From NCBI GenBank assembly GCA_023853785.1, contig JAJIRX010000230.1, positions 1-53,025 on the forward strand: a stretch of 53,025 nucleotides of DNA, read 5' to 3'. The notes beneath the pieces were generated by a model, which saw only the letters and a program-made list of their open reading frames with translations, did not search any database and had not been told where the DNA came from. The stretch comes from Psilocybe azurescens. Taxonomy: Eukaryota; Basidiomycota; Agaricomycetes; Agaricales; Agrocybaceae. The number at the start of each line of letters is the position of its first letter. Position 1 is the stretch's first letter. Of this stretch, positions 1-10,860 are shown in pieces. Both the position numbers and the translations under genes were made by a program.

Positions 1-640
1 CACTAAACATCTCACTGTCATGTTTTCCTCTCTCTCTTCTCTTCATCTCCTCCCGCCCTGCTCAGGGCTCAAAATTCATCCCAACCCAACTTCCAGCTCA
101 TACGCTCTTATCCTTCCCAACAGTCCTAAACACATGCCTCCTCAACCCATTCTTGCCCACATCCTTAGCCTCACAAGGCTATATCCTCTCACCCACGGCA
201 CAACCTTCACCCACACTATATAATACAGCAATCCCAGCACAAACACTGCCCAGCCTGCTACCGTATGTCCAGTACAGGAGCAAGATGTACAGCCTGGCAA
301 TCACTGGGAGCTGGAGTAAGGGCACAATGAAGAGGAAGATGCACCACCAAAGAAGAACACTGCAATTAGTGAGGGCAGAAAGCAAAGACCAGTTGGAATA
401 GGGCCAGAATGCGAGACAGATGGCCTGACGGAAATGGCGGCATTTATTACGGGGAGCAGGTATGAGATCTGGGCGTGGAGAGCAGAAGGTAAGGGTGAGT
501 AAGGGAGAAGGGGAGGGTGAGTAAGGGAGAAGGGGAGGGAGAGGTACATACAATATTGAGTACAAAGTTGGCGTTGCCTGGGGGTAAGCAGCAAATGACA
601 ATGACATGGGTGTGCCAGCCTGTTAAGCAGGAAAAAAAAG
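1..640 (-). pseudogene. Mup1-like permease 3' fragment (P0)
   Basis: Read on the minus strand, this stretch matches the last two exons and the 3' flank of the permease copies further right. It has a decayed form of the WAVFGLGLLYYVVWAKVAPWVGGYSLV region and of the FFFGGMNVFLFIVPLLQP membrane segment. The reading frame is broken by shifts and missense changes, for example YILLLYWTYGS where the other copies read YVSLPYWTHAV. The intron between the last two exons (about 490-555) carries a short tandem duplication of a GTGAGTAAGGGAGAAGGGGAGG-like unit. Upstream exons are absent: homology fades near 640 and AT-rich DNA follows. Many differences are C to T or G to A, as in decaying fungal duplicates. 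A relic of a LAT-family amino-acid (methionine-type) permease, not a working gene. Confidence 0.75.
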
Positions 641-1924
641 ATGCTACTGTCTATTGAAGATTTTATATAGTACAATTATTAAAAGCACAGCTTCTCTTCC
701 CAGTGACAAACTAGTAGTAGTTATTGTAAAATTTGATTAAAGTGTTAAGCTGAAAGCACACTCTGCAGCAGGCATCTCACTACAGATACCCTTTATTGAC
801 TTTTATTGCATTCTATCTATCCTGTCCTTCCTGACCTTTCTGATTTGACATTTCCTCTGTCTCTGTAAAGCATATTACCACAATCTATAAAGGCAATATC
901 TTTGACAAAAGCATTGGAAACTGGAAAAATAGAGCTGTACCATTAAAAATGACCTTATTATTGGTGGATTTGGCACACACATTAATCCCAAGCTTGCCAA
1001 ACCCCTCTGCATTTATCTTTTCCATTGCAAATCGAAATTGGCTGTACAATGATCAGGTAGCTAAGAGCTATCTAGCAAGCATCTCAGTGATAAAGAAGGG
1101 AACAAAGTCAAAGAATTTGAACAAACATATCTGCATCTCTATCCAAAAGCAATTCTGAGGCCACAATTAAAGATTTTTTTACAGCAGGTGCTTCTGGTGA
1201 CAATAAAGATGACAGAGAGATTTTGAGACTGTAGAGAGTTGCAGCAAAGACTGCAAAAACAATGAAAATGATGATGATGAAGATTAATTGATTTTGAGGC
1301 CATCTGGGCTAATGCTATTGCATGTCACTCTCAATAGTGTGGCTAAATTTTGTATTTTTATCTTATATTTTGTGTATATCCTCATCATCTTATTTTCTTT
1401 TGTGAATAAAAACTACGTTAATGTATTTTAAACATTTCTATATTGCTTTATTATTAAATAAATTTAACTTTTTTAGTGTGTCACATGACAGTGGATATCT
1501 GTACTTTTAAATTTTTTGAAAATATTTATAACTACTCGTCAAAGTCAATCAAAAGTCAAATTTAGCCTGATAAAGGTATTTTCTAAAAATAGAGTTTTCT
1601 ATACAATATAGTTTAAAAAATTATATTAATATTTAAATTATATTTGTAAGTGTTTTTCTTATTAGACAATATATTAATACATTGAATTTTAACTAAATTT
1701 TTTAAAGTATTTATTATTATATATTAACATATTTTATTTTATATTTTGGTTAACAAAATTATAGCCTGCTTTTAATATTTGATTTATATATTAATTTTTA
1801 TTTGAGACTATAATATATATTATTGTGCAATATACATACAAATAGAGCTAAATTCAAAATCACACTTTCAAATTGATTTTATTAAAATACGAGCAAATTC
1901 AAATTTAAACAATGCACTAAACAT
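641..1924. other. AT-rich region without recognisable gene
   Basis: Strongly AT-rich, especially 1,330-1,900 where A/T runs dominate. The only open stretch (949-1,158, 69 codons) has no recognisable motif. I see no splice-bounded coding exons, tRNA or terminal repeats. The composition resembles the AT-rich DNA around the Tc1 relics and probably represents old, mutated repeats. Confidence 0.6.
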
Positions 1925-2191
1925 ATACCGAAAGTTCAATAGACCCAGTGGACATCCAGTGGATTGGACTGGGCTTATAGTCCTGTGGACTGATATTGAA
2001 CTGAAATTTTGGCAGAAGTCCAGTCAGAATCCAGTGGAGTTGACTGGATTTAGCTCTATGTTCGTCACTTTTGAATATTTTAGCAGAGATTAGCACACTA
2101 GACTCCAGTGGAATTTAGTAGAGCCCACTAAAGTCTTGTATATAGATTACATAGAGAAAGAAAGATCTCCCTGTAGAGAAGTGTAAAGACC
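1925..2191. repeat. Putative DNA-transposon end with dense CCAGTGGA-type words, copy 1
   Basis: The stretch holds many variants of a short word (CCAGTGGA, TCCAGTGG, CAGTGGAC) in both orientations and ends in GTGTAAAGACC at 2,181-2,191. The same terminal word in reverse complement (GGTCTTTACAC) opens a similar but cleaner array at 52,003, and a decayed form (GTGTAAAGATC) closes another at 8,345-8,355. This fits a subterminal-repeat end of one DNA-transposon family. No transposase is visible nearby and the partner end was not found, so the family is unassigned. Confidence 0.45.
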
Positions 2192-2308
2192 TTGAAAACT
2201 ACAATTATATAATTGTTGTTATATAGTTAAATAGATAATATTCAAGGCTATTTACTTTCAAAATTTCAATACTTTGGCTTTTAGTCTCTAAATTATTTAT
2301 GATTTAAA

Positions 2309-3872
2309 GTAATTCAAAAACTGTCTGGATGTTTTGAAATTGAATTTAAATTGACATTACATGATTGAAAATGTACAGATAAGCCTGGATCACAGCTTTC
2401 GGTGAAATAATATATGTTTGTATTTGTTTGGTTAATCTATTATTATTAAATACTTTATAAAATTAACACATCTGACAGTTTCTTTGCAGCCCATTAGAAT
2501 CAACACAATAAGATTTTTTTAAATAAATAAAAATATGCAAAAAAATCAAATGAATGAAAAACACGTTCTATGGTACATATATAATATAAACTAAAACTGT
2601 ACATTCCCTAAGTTTATAGCTTATTATTCACTGCTACACAATCATACATTTTCTCTTTTTTAAATTATACTCTAACATTATTTTTATGCTGGAAAATAGT
2701 GATTCTATTTGCAAAATTGATGTCAAAATTGGTGTTTTAAAATCTACTATTTGATTGATATATTTTGAGATAAAGTTATTTATAAAAAAATTGTAAAAGC
2801 CATCTTTTAAGCTCACACTCTATGATGACTGCCATCTAGTTTGACTTGTCTCTACTAGAAAGGCTGATACTTCTGCACAACTCTGCTGCCAGCTTCTTAC
2901 TATTACCAACATATCTATTTTCATTCAAACCATTCAATATTCTGTCAAAAAAGAATCTTGTAGAACAAGTCAAGCTCAAAAGCCATTTGTTTTCCAAAAC
3001 TATAGAAAAGCTTGCTTGAAATTTGTCCAGAAGTATGAAAACTGAACAAAAAAACTGGAAACATGTTATGTTCACAGATAAGACCAAGATCAATTGAATT
3101 GGGTCAGATAGAAGACAGTGGATGTGGAAAAGACTGGTTCTCCTCTCCAAACTCAGCATATACAGAAAACCATTAAATTTGAAGGAGGATATATGTTGAT
3201 TTGGAGTTGTATAACAACAAGTGGTGTCAGCTATATATGCAGGATAGAAGGCAAGATGGATGGAGAACTATATGTGAGCATTTTGGATGACTATGTATTC
3301 CAAACTCTGGAGTATTACAACTTTGATCAGGATGATTTCATCTTTTAGCAAGATAATAATCTCAAGCATACATGCAAAAATGTTCAGAAAAAGCTTAAAA
3401 ACTATAAACCAGAGCTTTTGAACTGGCCAGCATACTATCTAGACCTCAATCCAATTTAAAATTTGTGTCCTATTTTTTGCAATATGTTTTGCAGAATACA
3501 AAAATACTACTCAGAATACTGAAGGAGTGGGAGAAAATATCCAAAGAAAACTGTGCGAAATTGATCAATAGTATGTCTAGAAGAGTTTTAAATGTTTTAA
3601 AAACAAAATAGATTCACACAAAGTACTAGTTTATATGGATACCCATATTCTAATAGACTGCAAAGAAACTGTCCAGATGTGTTAATTTTATAAAGTATTT
3701 AATAATAATAATTGAACCAAACAAATACAAAGATATATTATGTCTCCTAAAAGCTGTGATTCAGGGCTTTTCTGTATATTTTAAAGTATGCAATTTCATA
3801 ATAATTACATGGTGTTATAGTTAATTTAAGTTCAATTTTAAAAACATTCAGACAGTTTTTTGAGTCACTGTA
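2309..3872 (+). mobile_element. Tc1/mariner-like element I (defective)
   Basis: It is bounded by long terminal inverted repeats of about 200 bp. The left one begins near CAAAAACTGTCTGGATG and the right one ends in CAGACAGTTTTTTGAGTCACTG before TA. Inside, on the plus strand, are decayed transposase pieces: a FTDKTKIN block (family FSDETKIN, first catalytic Asp) near 3,070, an open stretch at 3,118-3,348 (IWSCITTSGVSYICRIEGKMDGELYVSILDDYVFQTLEYY), then QDNNLKHTCKN (second Asp) and LDLNPI (third Asp) near 3,440. A TAG stands just before QDN where the family usually has a Gln codon. Further stops and shifts make it inactive. Same family as elements at 6.2 kb and 50.5 kb. Confidence 0.85.
3118..3600 (+). 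pseudogene. Tc1-type transposase remnant in element I
   Basis: This part encodes the core of a D,D34D-type transposase: the IWSCITTSGV strand, the GKMDGELYVSIL helix, then FIF-stop-QDNNLKHTCKNVQKKLKNY and PAYYLDLNPI. The stop codon TAG at about 3,346-3,348 replaces the expected CAG, a C to T change at CpA. After DLNPI another stop interrupts the expected NLW block. The N-terminal DNA-binding part (paired-like HTH) is only faintly traceable upstream. The product would be cut before the second catalytic Asp. Confidence 0.75.
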
Positions 3873-3928
3873 TTAGAAATACTTGGAACATTAATACAGT
3901 TTTGTCCCTTATTATACAAGTAGAGGTA

Positions 3929-5525
3929 CAGTAGCTCAAAAACTGTCCCAATGTTTGGCACTTTCTCACTAATTGTTTAATAACTTGGGAAATAAATTAT
4001 GTAAAAGTCTGAAAATATTATATGTTATATTTTAACATGTGGCTAACATATTTCTCACCAAGGTCACATGATTTTAACAAAAACTGATTAAGTAATGGAA
4101 TTTACAAAATAATAGAGCATTGGGACAGTTTTTGACTCTCTATCTAGTACTTAGTATGGCCTCCCTTTGCCTTGATAACAGCCTCCATTCTCCTTGGCAT
4201 GCTTTCTATAAGCCTTTGGCATGTTTCTGGGGTATTTCAGTCCATTCCTTTGCCAATCTCTTCCACAATTCAAATGCTCCTTTGGGTGGTGTCTCATAGG
4301 TGTTCATTTGCCTTTTGAGGTAAACCCAAAAGGTGTTTAATGGGGTTGAGATCAGGGGATTGGGGTGCCCACTCTATAACTTCAACATCATTGGCCAAAA
4401 ACCATTCTTGAGCTTTTTGGAGGTGTGTTTGGGGTCATTATCCTGCTGAAAAATCCTTTTCCCTCTGCCATCTCCAAGTTGTCAAAGCTTTCATCCACCC
4501 CATGCTCTAAAATTTCATAGTATTGGTCTGCATTCATCTTCCCCTCAACCTCAGTGAGTGTTCCAACACCATTCCACCCCATACAACTCCATACCATGAG
4601 ATTGTTGCCCCTCCATGCTTGACAGTTGGTGATGTTGTTCTATCTGAGATTGCTTCACCCTTGGGTTTCCATGTATAGACCCTTCCATCTGAGCCAATCC
4701 TGTTGATTTTTGTTTCATCTGACCAGAGTACTCTTTTCCAATCCTCCACAGTCCAGCCAACATGATTCTGGGCAAATTTTAGGTGTTTTTGACAGTGGAT
4801 AGCCTTGAGGAGGGGCTGTTTTGATTTAACAACAGAGCAGAAGTTGTTTTCTTTGAGGGCATTTCTGACTGTTTGGGCACAAACAGGAGAGGGAATAGCA
4901 TCATTGATGAAGTGTGTTTCCTGGACAGCATTGTCCAGCTTTCCTGTTTTGATTTGACAAAAATGATCTGTTTATCCTTGGGAGTAAGCTTGGAGGGACA
5001 TCCACTTTTGTTGTTTTGGGGGTTTTTTTGTTGTCATCCACTTCCCTCTTGATTCTTCCAACAGTAGACTTTACCAAACCAGTTTTAGACTCTATTTGAT
5101 GAAGAGAATAGCCCTCTTCAAGAAGATTGAGGACAGAATTGTACTGAGAAGGTGTTGCAGGCTTCATGATGTGGTGGTTAAAGAGAAAGATGGTTGAACT
5201 TGAATTCAACATTGCAAATGTGTACAAATAGTGTCACATGACCTTGTTTAATTTTCTCACAACTTATACAAAGCAATTTGGCTTTCTACAAGCATGTAAA
5301 GCTATTATTTTACAGAGTCAAAAACTGTCCCAATGTTTTATTATTTTGTAAATTTCATTACTTAATCAGCTTTTGTTAAAATCATGTGACCTTGGTGAGA
5401 AATATGTTATTCACATGTTAAAATATAACATATAATATTTTCAGACTTTTACATAATTTATTTCCCAAGTTATTAAACAATTAGTGAGAAAGTGCTAAAC
5501 ATTGGGACAGTTTTTTGAGCTACTG
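3929..5525 (-). mobile_element. Tc1/mariner-like element II (different family), TA duplication intact
   Basis: A complete element of 1,597 bp with TA on both sides (3,927-3,928 and 5,526-5,527). Its terminal inverted repeats are about 210 bp: the left begins CAGTAGCTCAAAAACTGTCC and the right ends with the complementary word. The arms contain matching TTAACATGTG and CCAAGGTCACATGATTTT segments. The transposase lies on the minus strand. The outermost words (CTCAAAAACTGTCC) are shared with elements I, III and IV, but the subterminal sequence differs (CCCAATG rather than CCAGATG), so this is a second, related family. Confidence 0.9.
4290..5167 (-). pseudogene. Tc1 transposase of element II, frameshifted
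   Basis: The start is an ATG at 5,167 (MKPATPSQYNSVLNLLEEGYS). The N-terminal HTH is clear: YSLHQIESKTGLVKSTVGRIKRE, a Tc1 DNA-binding helix set. The frame is then lost and regained several times. EDWKRVLWSDETKINRIGSDGRVYTW gives the first catalytic Asp. WYGVVWGGMV and GVGTLTEVEGKMNADQYYEIL follow in other frames. The FQQDNDPKHTSK block survives only in a shifted frame (read as FFSRIMTPNTPPKSS). APQSPDLNPIKHL near 4,360 gives the third Asp, followed by another shift. All D,D,D residues are still encoded, so inactivation is by small indels and looks fairly recent. The intact enzyme would cut and paste at TA dinucleotides. Confidence 0.85.
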
Positions 5526-5527
5526 TA

Positions 5528-6226
5528 GAAACACTAATAGTTTCTTTTATATGGTGAGCAGAATTTCTTTGATTAAGAAGAAAGATAATGTCAGTATAGT
5601 AAGTCAGTGTATAGAGAAATGATAAGTTGGGGGAGTTGTAACCAATATACAAGAGTGTATATACTGTTAACACTTGAATTATATGATTTTATTTACATAT
5701 ATTTGGCTATAATCAACAAAGTCAGGTGATTTAATTGAGAGAGACAAAACTGTACTAATGTACTTATTTTATTAAACAATTTATAGTGTGGGCAAAAAAC
5801 ATGATTATATAATCATTGTCATATGGTCAGATAGATAATATCCAAGACTCTACTCAAGCTCATTTTTAATATCCACAATTATTAATTGGAAACATTGAAT
5901 TAAAGAGTTGAAATTTCAAGTATATTGAATGTCTTAGTTCTTGAAAAAAGGTTGTTTACTCACAACCATTACCAGAAATTATGATTACATAATCACAGAT
6001 ACTAAAAATAGGCATAAATAACCTTTTTAGTTCCTAAGTTATTCATGATTTATTAGAAATACTTAAAACATTGGTAAATCTACTACACTTGTTGATCCAC
6101 TAGAAATTGAAGTCTTAAAGTATAGTAATCTAGAGTTTCTCCTACTTTTCACTAGTATAATATACTAATTTATTGCAGATAACAATTGCAAAAAATAAAA
6201 GGCCTCTGAAGCTATTTTATGAATTA
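5528..6226. other. AT-rich spacer between Tc1 elements
   Basis: AT-rich DNA with no gene recognised. An open stretch at 5,473-5,673 straddles the end of element II and lacks motifs. Several sentences of the terminal repeats (AATTATTAAACAA-like, CACATGATTATATAATC) occur in weak form, suggesting older element fragments. Confidence 0.5.
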
Positions 6227-7833
6227 CAGTGACTCAAAAACTGTCCAGATGTTTTTGAAATTGAACTTAAATTGACTATAATGTCATGTAATCTCTATGA
6301 AATTACATGATTTAAAATTTACTGGAAAGCCCTGGATCACAGCTTTCAGGAGATCTAGCATATGTTTGTATTTGTTTGGCCAATATATTATTATTAAATA
6401 CTTTATAAAAATAACACATCCGGACAGTTTCTTTGCAGCCTATTGGAATTAACACAATAAGGTTTTTGTTATTGTAAACATGTAAAAAAATATCAAATGA
6501 ATGAAAACATGTTGGAAGTATATAACAAAGACTGAAACTTTACATTCCCCAAGTTTATAGCCAATTATTCTCTACTACACAGTCATGTATTCTCTCTCTT
6601 TTAAATTATACTCTAACATCACCTTTATGCCAGAAAATGGTGATTATATTTGAAAAACTGATGTCAAACTAGGTGTTTTGAAGTCAACTATTTGGGTGAT
6701 ATGTTTTGGGATAGAATTATTGATGAAAAAAATCATTAAGACCATTTTTCTAAGCTCACTTCTCATGATTACTGCCACCTAGTTTGACTTGTCTCCACTG
6801 GAAAGGCTGGTACTTCCACACAACTCTGCTGCCAGCTTTCCACTATCACTAACACATCTATCTCCATCTAAACCATTCAAAATTCCCTCAAAAAAGGATC
6901 TTGTAGCACAAATCAAGATCAAAAAGCCATTCCTCCCTAAGAACAATAGGAAGGCTTGCTTAAAATTTGTCCAGAAGTATGAAAACTGAACAGAAAAGAC
7001 TGAAAACATGTTATGTTCACAGATAAGACCAATATCAATTGAATTGGGTCAGTTGTAAGGCAGTAGGTGAGGAAAAGGCTGGTTCTCCTCTCCAAACTCA
7101 GCATGTAGAAAACCATCAAATTTAGAGAAGGACATATGATGATTCAGAGTCATATAACAACAAGTGGTGTTGGCTACATGTGCAGGATAGAAGGCAAAAT
7201 GTATGGAGAACTCTATGTAAGCATTTTGGATGACTATGTCTTCCAAATTCTGGAGTATTACAACCTTAATCAGGATAATTTCATCTTTTAGCAAGATAAT
7301 GACCTCAAAGACACATCCAAAAAGGCTCAGAAATAGCTTAAAGACCATAAGATAGAGCTTGTGCACTGACCACCATAATAACTAGATCTCAATTCAATCA
7401 AAATTTTGTGGCATATTCTCAAAATGTGCTTTGTAGAATACAAAAAATGCTCCAAAGGGTATCCAGGAGTTGTAGGGCAGAATACTGGAGGAATGGGAGG
7501 AAATACCCAAGGAAGACTATGTGAAATCAATCAATAGTATGTCTAGAAGAGTTTTAGATATTTTGAAAGCGAAGTACAGTCACAAAGGACTAGTTTATAT
7601 AGATACTCATATTCCAACGGGCCGCAAAGAAACTGTCTGGATGTGTTATTTTTATAAAGTATTTAATAATAATATATGAACCAAACAAATACAAACATAT
7701 GTTATATCTCCTGAAAGCTGTGATCCAAGGCTTTCTAGTACATTTTAAATCATATAATTTCATTAAGATTGCATGTCATTATAGTCAGTTTAAGTTCAAT
7801 TTCAAAAACATCCGGACAGTTTTTGAGTCACTG
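6227..7833 (+). mobile_element. Tc1/mariner-like element III (defective), TA duplication intact
   Basis: 1,607 bp, bounded by TA (6,225-6,226 and 7,834-7,835). Terminal inverted repeats of roughly 210 bp begin CAGTGACTCAAAAACTGTCC and end GGACAGTTTTTGAGTCACTG. A second internal copy of the GACAGTTTCTTTGCAGCC word marks the inner edge of each arm. The element is highly similar to element I and to the 3'-truncated element IV at 50.5 kb. The plus-strand transposase is riddled with stops. Confidence 0.9.
6760..7590 (+). pseudogene. Tc1-type transposase remnant in element III
   Basis: Plus-strand pieces in order: LVLPHNSAASFPLSL.. through KKPFLPKNNRKACLKFVQKYEN at 6,789-6,989 (family: KKPLLSKKNRKARLKFA..), a decayed SDKTNINWIGS block, TTSGVGYMCRIEGKMYGELYVSILDDYVFQILEYYN, FIF-stop-QDNDLKDTSKK, and LDLNSIKILWHIL. 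As in elements I and IV, the codon before QDN is TAG (about 7,288-7,290). Multiple other stops exist. No activity expected. Confidence 0.75.
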
Positions 7834-7835
7834 TA

Positions 7836-9390
7836 TAGGCTCAAAATATTGTACACCCATTCAGTAGAAGACTAGAAAAGTTGTAGAAATGGAAATGAAA
7901 TTTCAGTATACAAATTGGTAGGCAAATACTATAGGGCATCAGACTTTGTATTAATAAAAACCTGTTTATGCAGTTGGATTATTGTTTGTTCTTATCACAT
8001 GACCTTGTTATAATCTTGAGTCCAATCCTAATATACTGCATTACTTTATTATTGCTTTCTGAGCTGCTGGCCTAATATTATTTTGCTTGGTTCTATTTGG
8101 ATTCTATTCAAAATGAATCTAATTAAGTGTACAACTTGGATAAATTCAACTTGGATATTGATCAGATTTGGATTGGATTTGGATTGGATTTGATACTACA
8201 GAAACTGCTTGATTTTAGTAGTTTCAATTAGAATCTGATTGAAAAATTTAGACCTCTCTCTGGCAAATTAGCGAGATAGTGCTAAAAATTTTCTGATCAG
8301 ATTCAACTAGATTTTTACTGGTTCTGATTAGTACTTGTAGGGCAGTGTAAAGATCTCAGAAAAGGCATGTGATTCAAGGCTTTGGCCAGAGACATACATT
8401 ATAATTTGCTAACTTTTGAAAATATATTTAATTTATCTAAATTTTAGTATGGTAATATTTAGAGCATTGTATATCATTTCATTTTTGTGCAAAAAAGCCC
8501 CAATTGTTGTATAAACTGTGAACAAGTGGATTTGAAATTCCACACTATAAACAAATAATTTCTGACATGGTTTAAGAGGTTTGATAAACAGTAGACATTA
8601 TATAATTGTGAACATCACAAAAAAATTTATTCACATTATATCAAAGTCTGTTTAAGAAAAACTAAAACAATATAGCCATACAATGTGAATCTAGTAAAAA
8701 AGAGAGCCTGGATAAATTTGCCAAACCTTGCTCTGTAAATTGTGTGTGCTCTAAGTGATCAAACTGATAATAATATGAGGACTTATCACTCCCCAGCTTT
8801 TCCTTAAGAATTCCCATATTCCTCACTGATTCTCTGTACAATTATTTTAGCACTAGATACCTTTAAGCAGACATTCAATACCCAAGTAAGTCTTTGAATT
8901 CAGAATTATAAATATACTGATTTGATTGTAAGACATGCCGAACAATTCAACTCCTGGCTTGGTAGATATGATTCAATTTTTAAATATATGACACCAAGCA
9001 ACTTTAATTGGTTTATCCACACAATTTTATTTATCCATATCAAATGTGTTCTACAAAAACACAAAAGAATGCATCAGAAGATGAATATGCTGATATGGAT
9101 GAAGAAAAGTGAAGATAGTTTCAATTGTTTAAACATAACTTTATATATCAAATAATAGTACTTTGCAAATTTATTAGAATCCTTGCAGATTCCTCAAGGA
9201 TTCACCAGATTCCTTAGAGACTCTCAACATTCAGGATTCCAGGAATCCTGTAGTCATGTACAGAATAATGTGGACAATAAACTCAGCTGATAATATTGAA
9301 AAAAAACCCCCAACAAGAACTACTAAAAATAGATACAAAACATAATACAGAGCTAAAAGTGTACACTAGCTACATAATAAATAACAAATA
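7836..9390. other. AT-rich 3' flank of NLR1, no gene recognised
   Basis: No coding sequence is supported. The open stretch at 8,922-9,155 (77 codons) has no motif and lies in AT-rich DNA. Segments near 8,720-8,780 and 9,330-9,390 resemble the 3' flank of NLR2 near 25,020-25,215, so the right part belongs to the duplicated NLR segment. A repeat array at about 8,150-8,355 is listed separately. Confidence 0.5.
8150..8355. repeat. Decayed GATTGGATTT-type word array ending GTGTAAAGATC, copy 2
   Basis: Short repeated words (GGATTGGATTTGGATTGGATTT and variants) are followed by GTGTAAAGATC at 8,345-8,355. Position and terminal word match the arrays at 1,925-2,191 and 52,003-52,345, but most C/G of the words are replaced by T/A. 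It is most simply an older copy of the same transposon end, degraded by C to T changes. Confidence 0.35.
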
Positions 9391-9599
9391 CTAATACTGA
9401 TTAATTATCTTTAAATTGTGGTGTATTAAAAAGTGTAACATTTTGCCATAAAGATCCCAAGAGGCTACTTTCAAAAATACCTTGGTAGAGCTATATTTAG
9501 ATATAACAAGACTATTATTGGGATAATAAAGACCAGAATGCATGGTGTGTGGAATCCACATAAGTCGATTAGAGGTGGAAATAATCCAGCCTTCAGAAT

Positions 9600-10860
9600 C
9601 CATATACCACAAATTATAAGGCTCTGTAGTATTCCACACTTGAACTGACTTATCATTAGATCCAGACACAATATAATTGCCATCAGGTGAAAATGCAACT
9701 GAATTGACTGAGTCTTTGTGGCCTTGCAACTTGTATAGCTGTTTATCCAACTTTGTATCCCACACACATACTAACTTATCTCTAGATCCAGACACAATAT
9801 AGTTGCCATCAGGGTGAAAATGCAACTGAATTGACATAGCTAGTGTGGCCTTGCCACTTGTGTAGCTGTTCACCTGAATTTGCATTCCATACACACACTG
9901 ACTCATCATTAGATCCAGATACAATGTAGTTACCATCAGATGAAAATGTCACTGAATTGACTGAGTCTTTGTGGCCTTGCAGCTTGTGTAGTATTTCACC
10001 TGACTTTGCATTCCACACCCACACTAACTCATCACTAGAGCCAGACACAATATGGTTGCCATCAGGTGAAAATGTAACTGAATTGGTATTGTCAGTGTGG
10101 CCTTGCAACTTGTGTAGTTGTTTGCCTGACTTTACATTCCACACATGCATTGACTTGTCCTTGGATCCAGATACAATATAGTTACTATTAGATGAAAATG
10201 CAACTGAATTGACCTCAGCTATGTGGTGTTGCAACTTGTGTAGCTGTTTACCTGACTTTGCATCCCATAAACAAACTGACTTATCCCAAGATCCAGACAC
10301 AATGTAGTTGCCATCATGTGAAAATGCAACTGATCTGATACCAGCTGTGTGGCCTTGCAACTGGAATAGCTGTTCACCTGACTTTGCATCCCATATACAC
10401 ACTGACTCATCATCAGATCCAGATATAATGTAGTTGCCATCAGATGAAAATGCAACTGAAGTGATTGCATAAATGTGGCCTTGCAACTTGTGTGGCTGTT
10501 TGCCTGACTTTGCATCCCATACACAAACTGACTTATCCCAAGATCCAGACACAATGTAGTTGCCATCATGTGAAAATGCAACTGAACTGATCCCAGCTAA
10601 GTGGCATTGCAATTTGTGTAGCTGTTTACCTGACTTTGCATCCCACATACAAAGTGACTGATCACTAGAGCCAGACACAATATAGTTACCATCAGGTGAA
10701 AATGTAACTGAATTGACTCTGTCAGTGTGGCTTTGCAACTTGTGTAGTTGTTTGCCTGACTTTACATCCCATACACACACTGACTCATCATCAGACCCAG
10801 ACACAATGTAGTTGTCATCAGGTGAAAACGCAACTAATTCAACCTTTCCATTCAACTGTT
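9600..10860 (-). repeat. WD40 array of NLR1, ten 126-bp repeats
   Basis: Ten WD40 units of 42 codons follow a consensus VNSVAFSPDGNYIVSGS-D-SVCVWDAKSGKQLHKLQGHT. Units with SWDKSVCVWDAKSGKQ recur almost unchanged (units 3 and 5), a sign of recent unit duplication or conversion. One extra G at 9,812-9,814 shifts the frame between units 9 and 10; otherwise the array is open. Variable positions concentrate around the S-D-S stretch (SDDES, SSDQS, SWDKS, SKDKS, SNDES) and the residues after GHT, where surface contacts of WD40 propellers lie. Confidence 0.9.
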
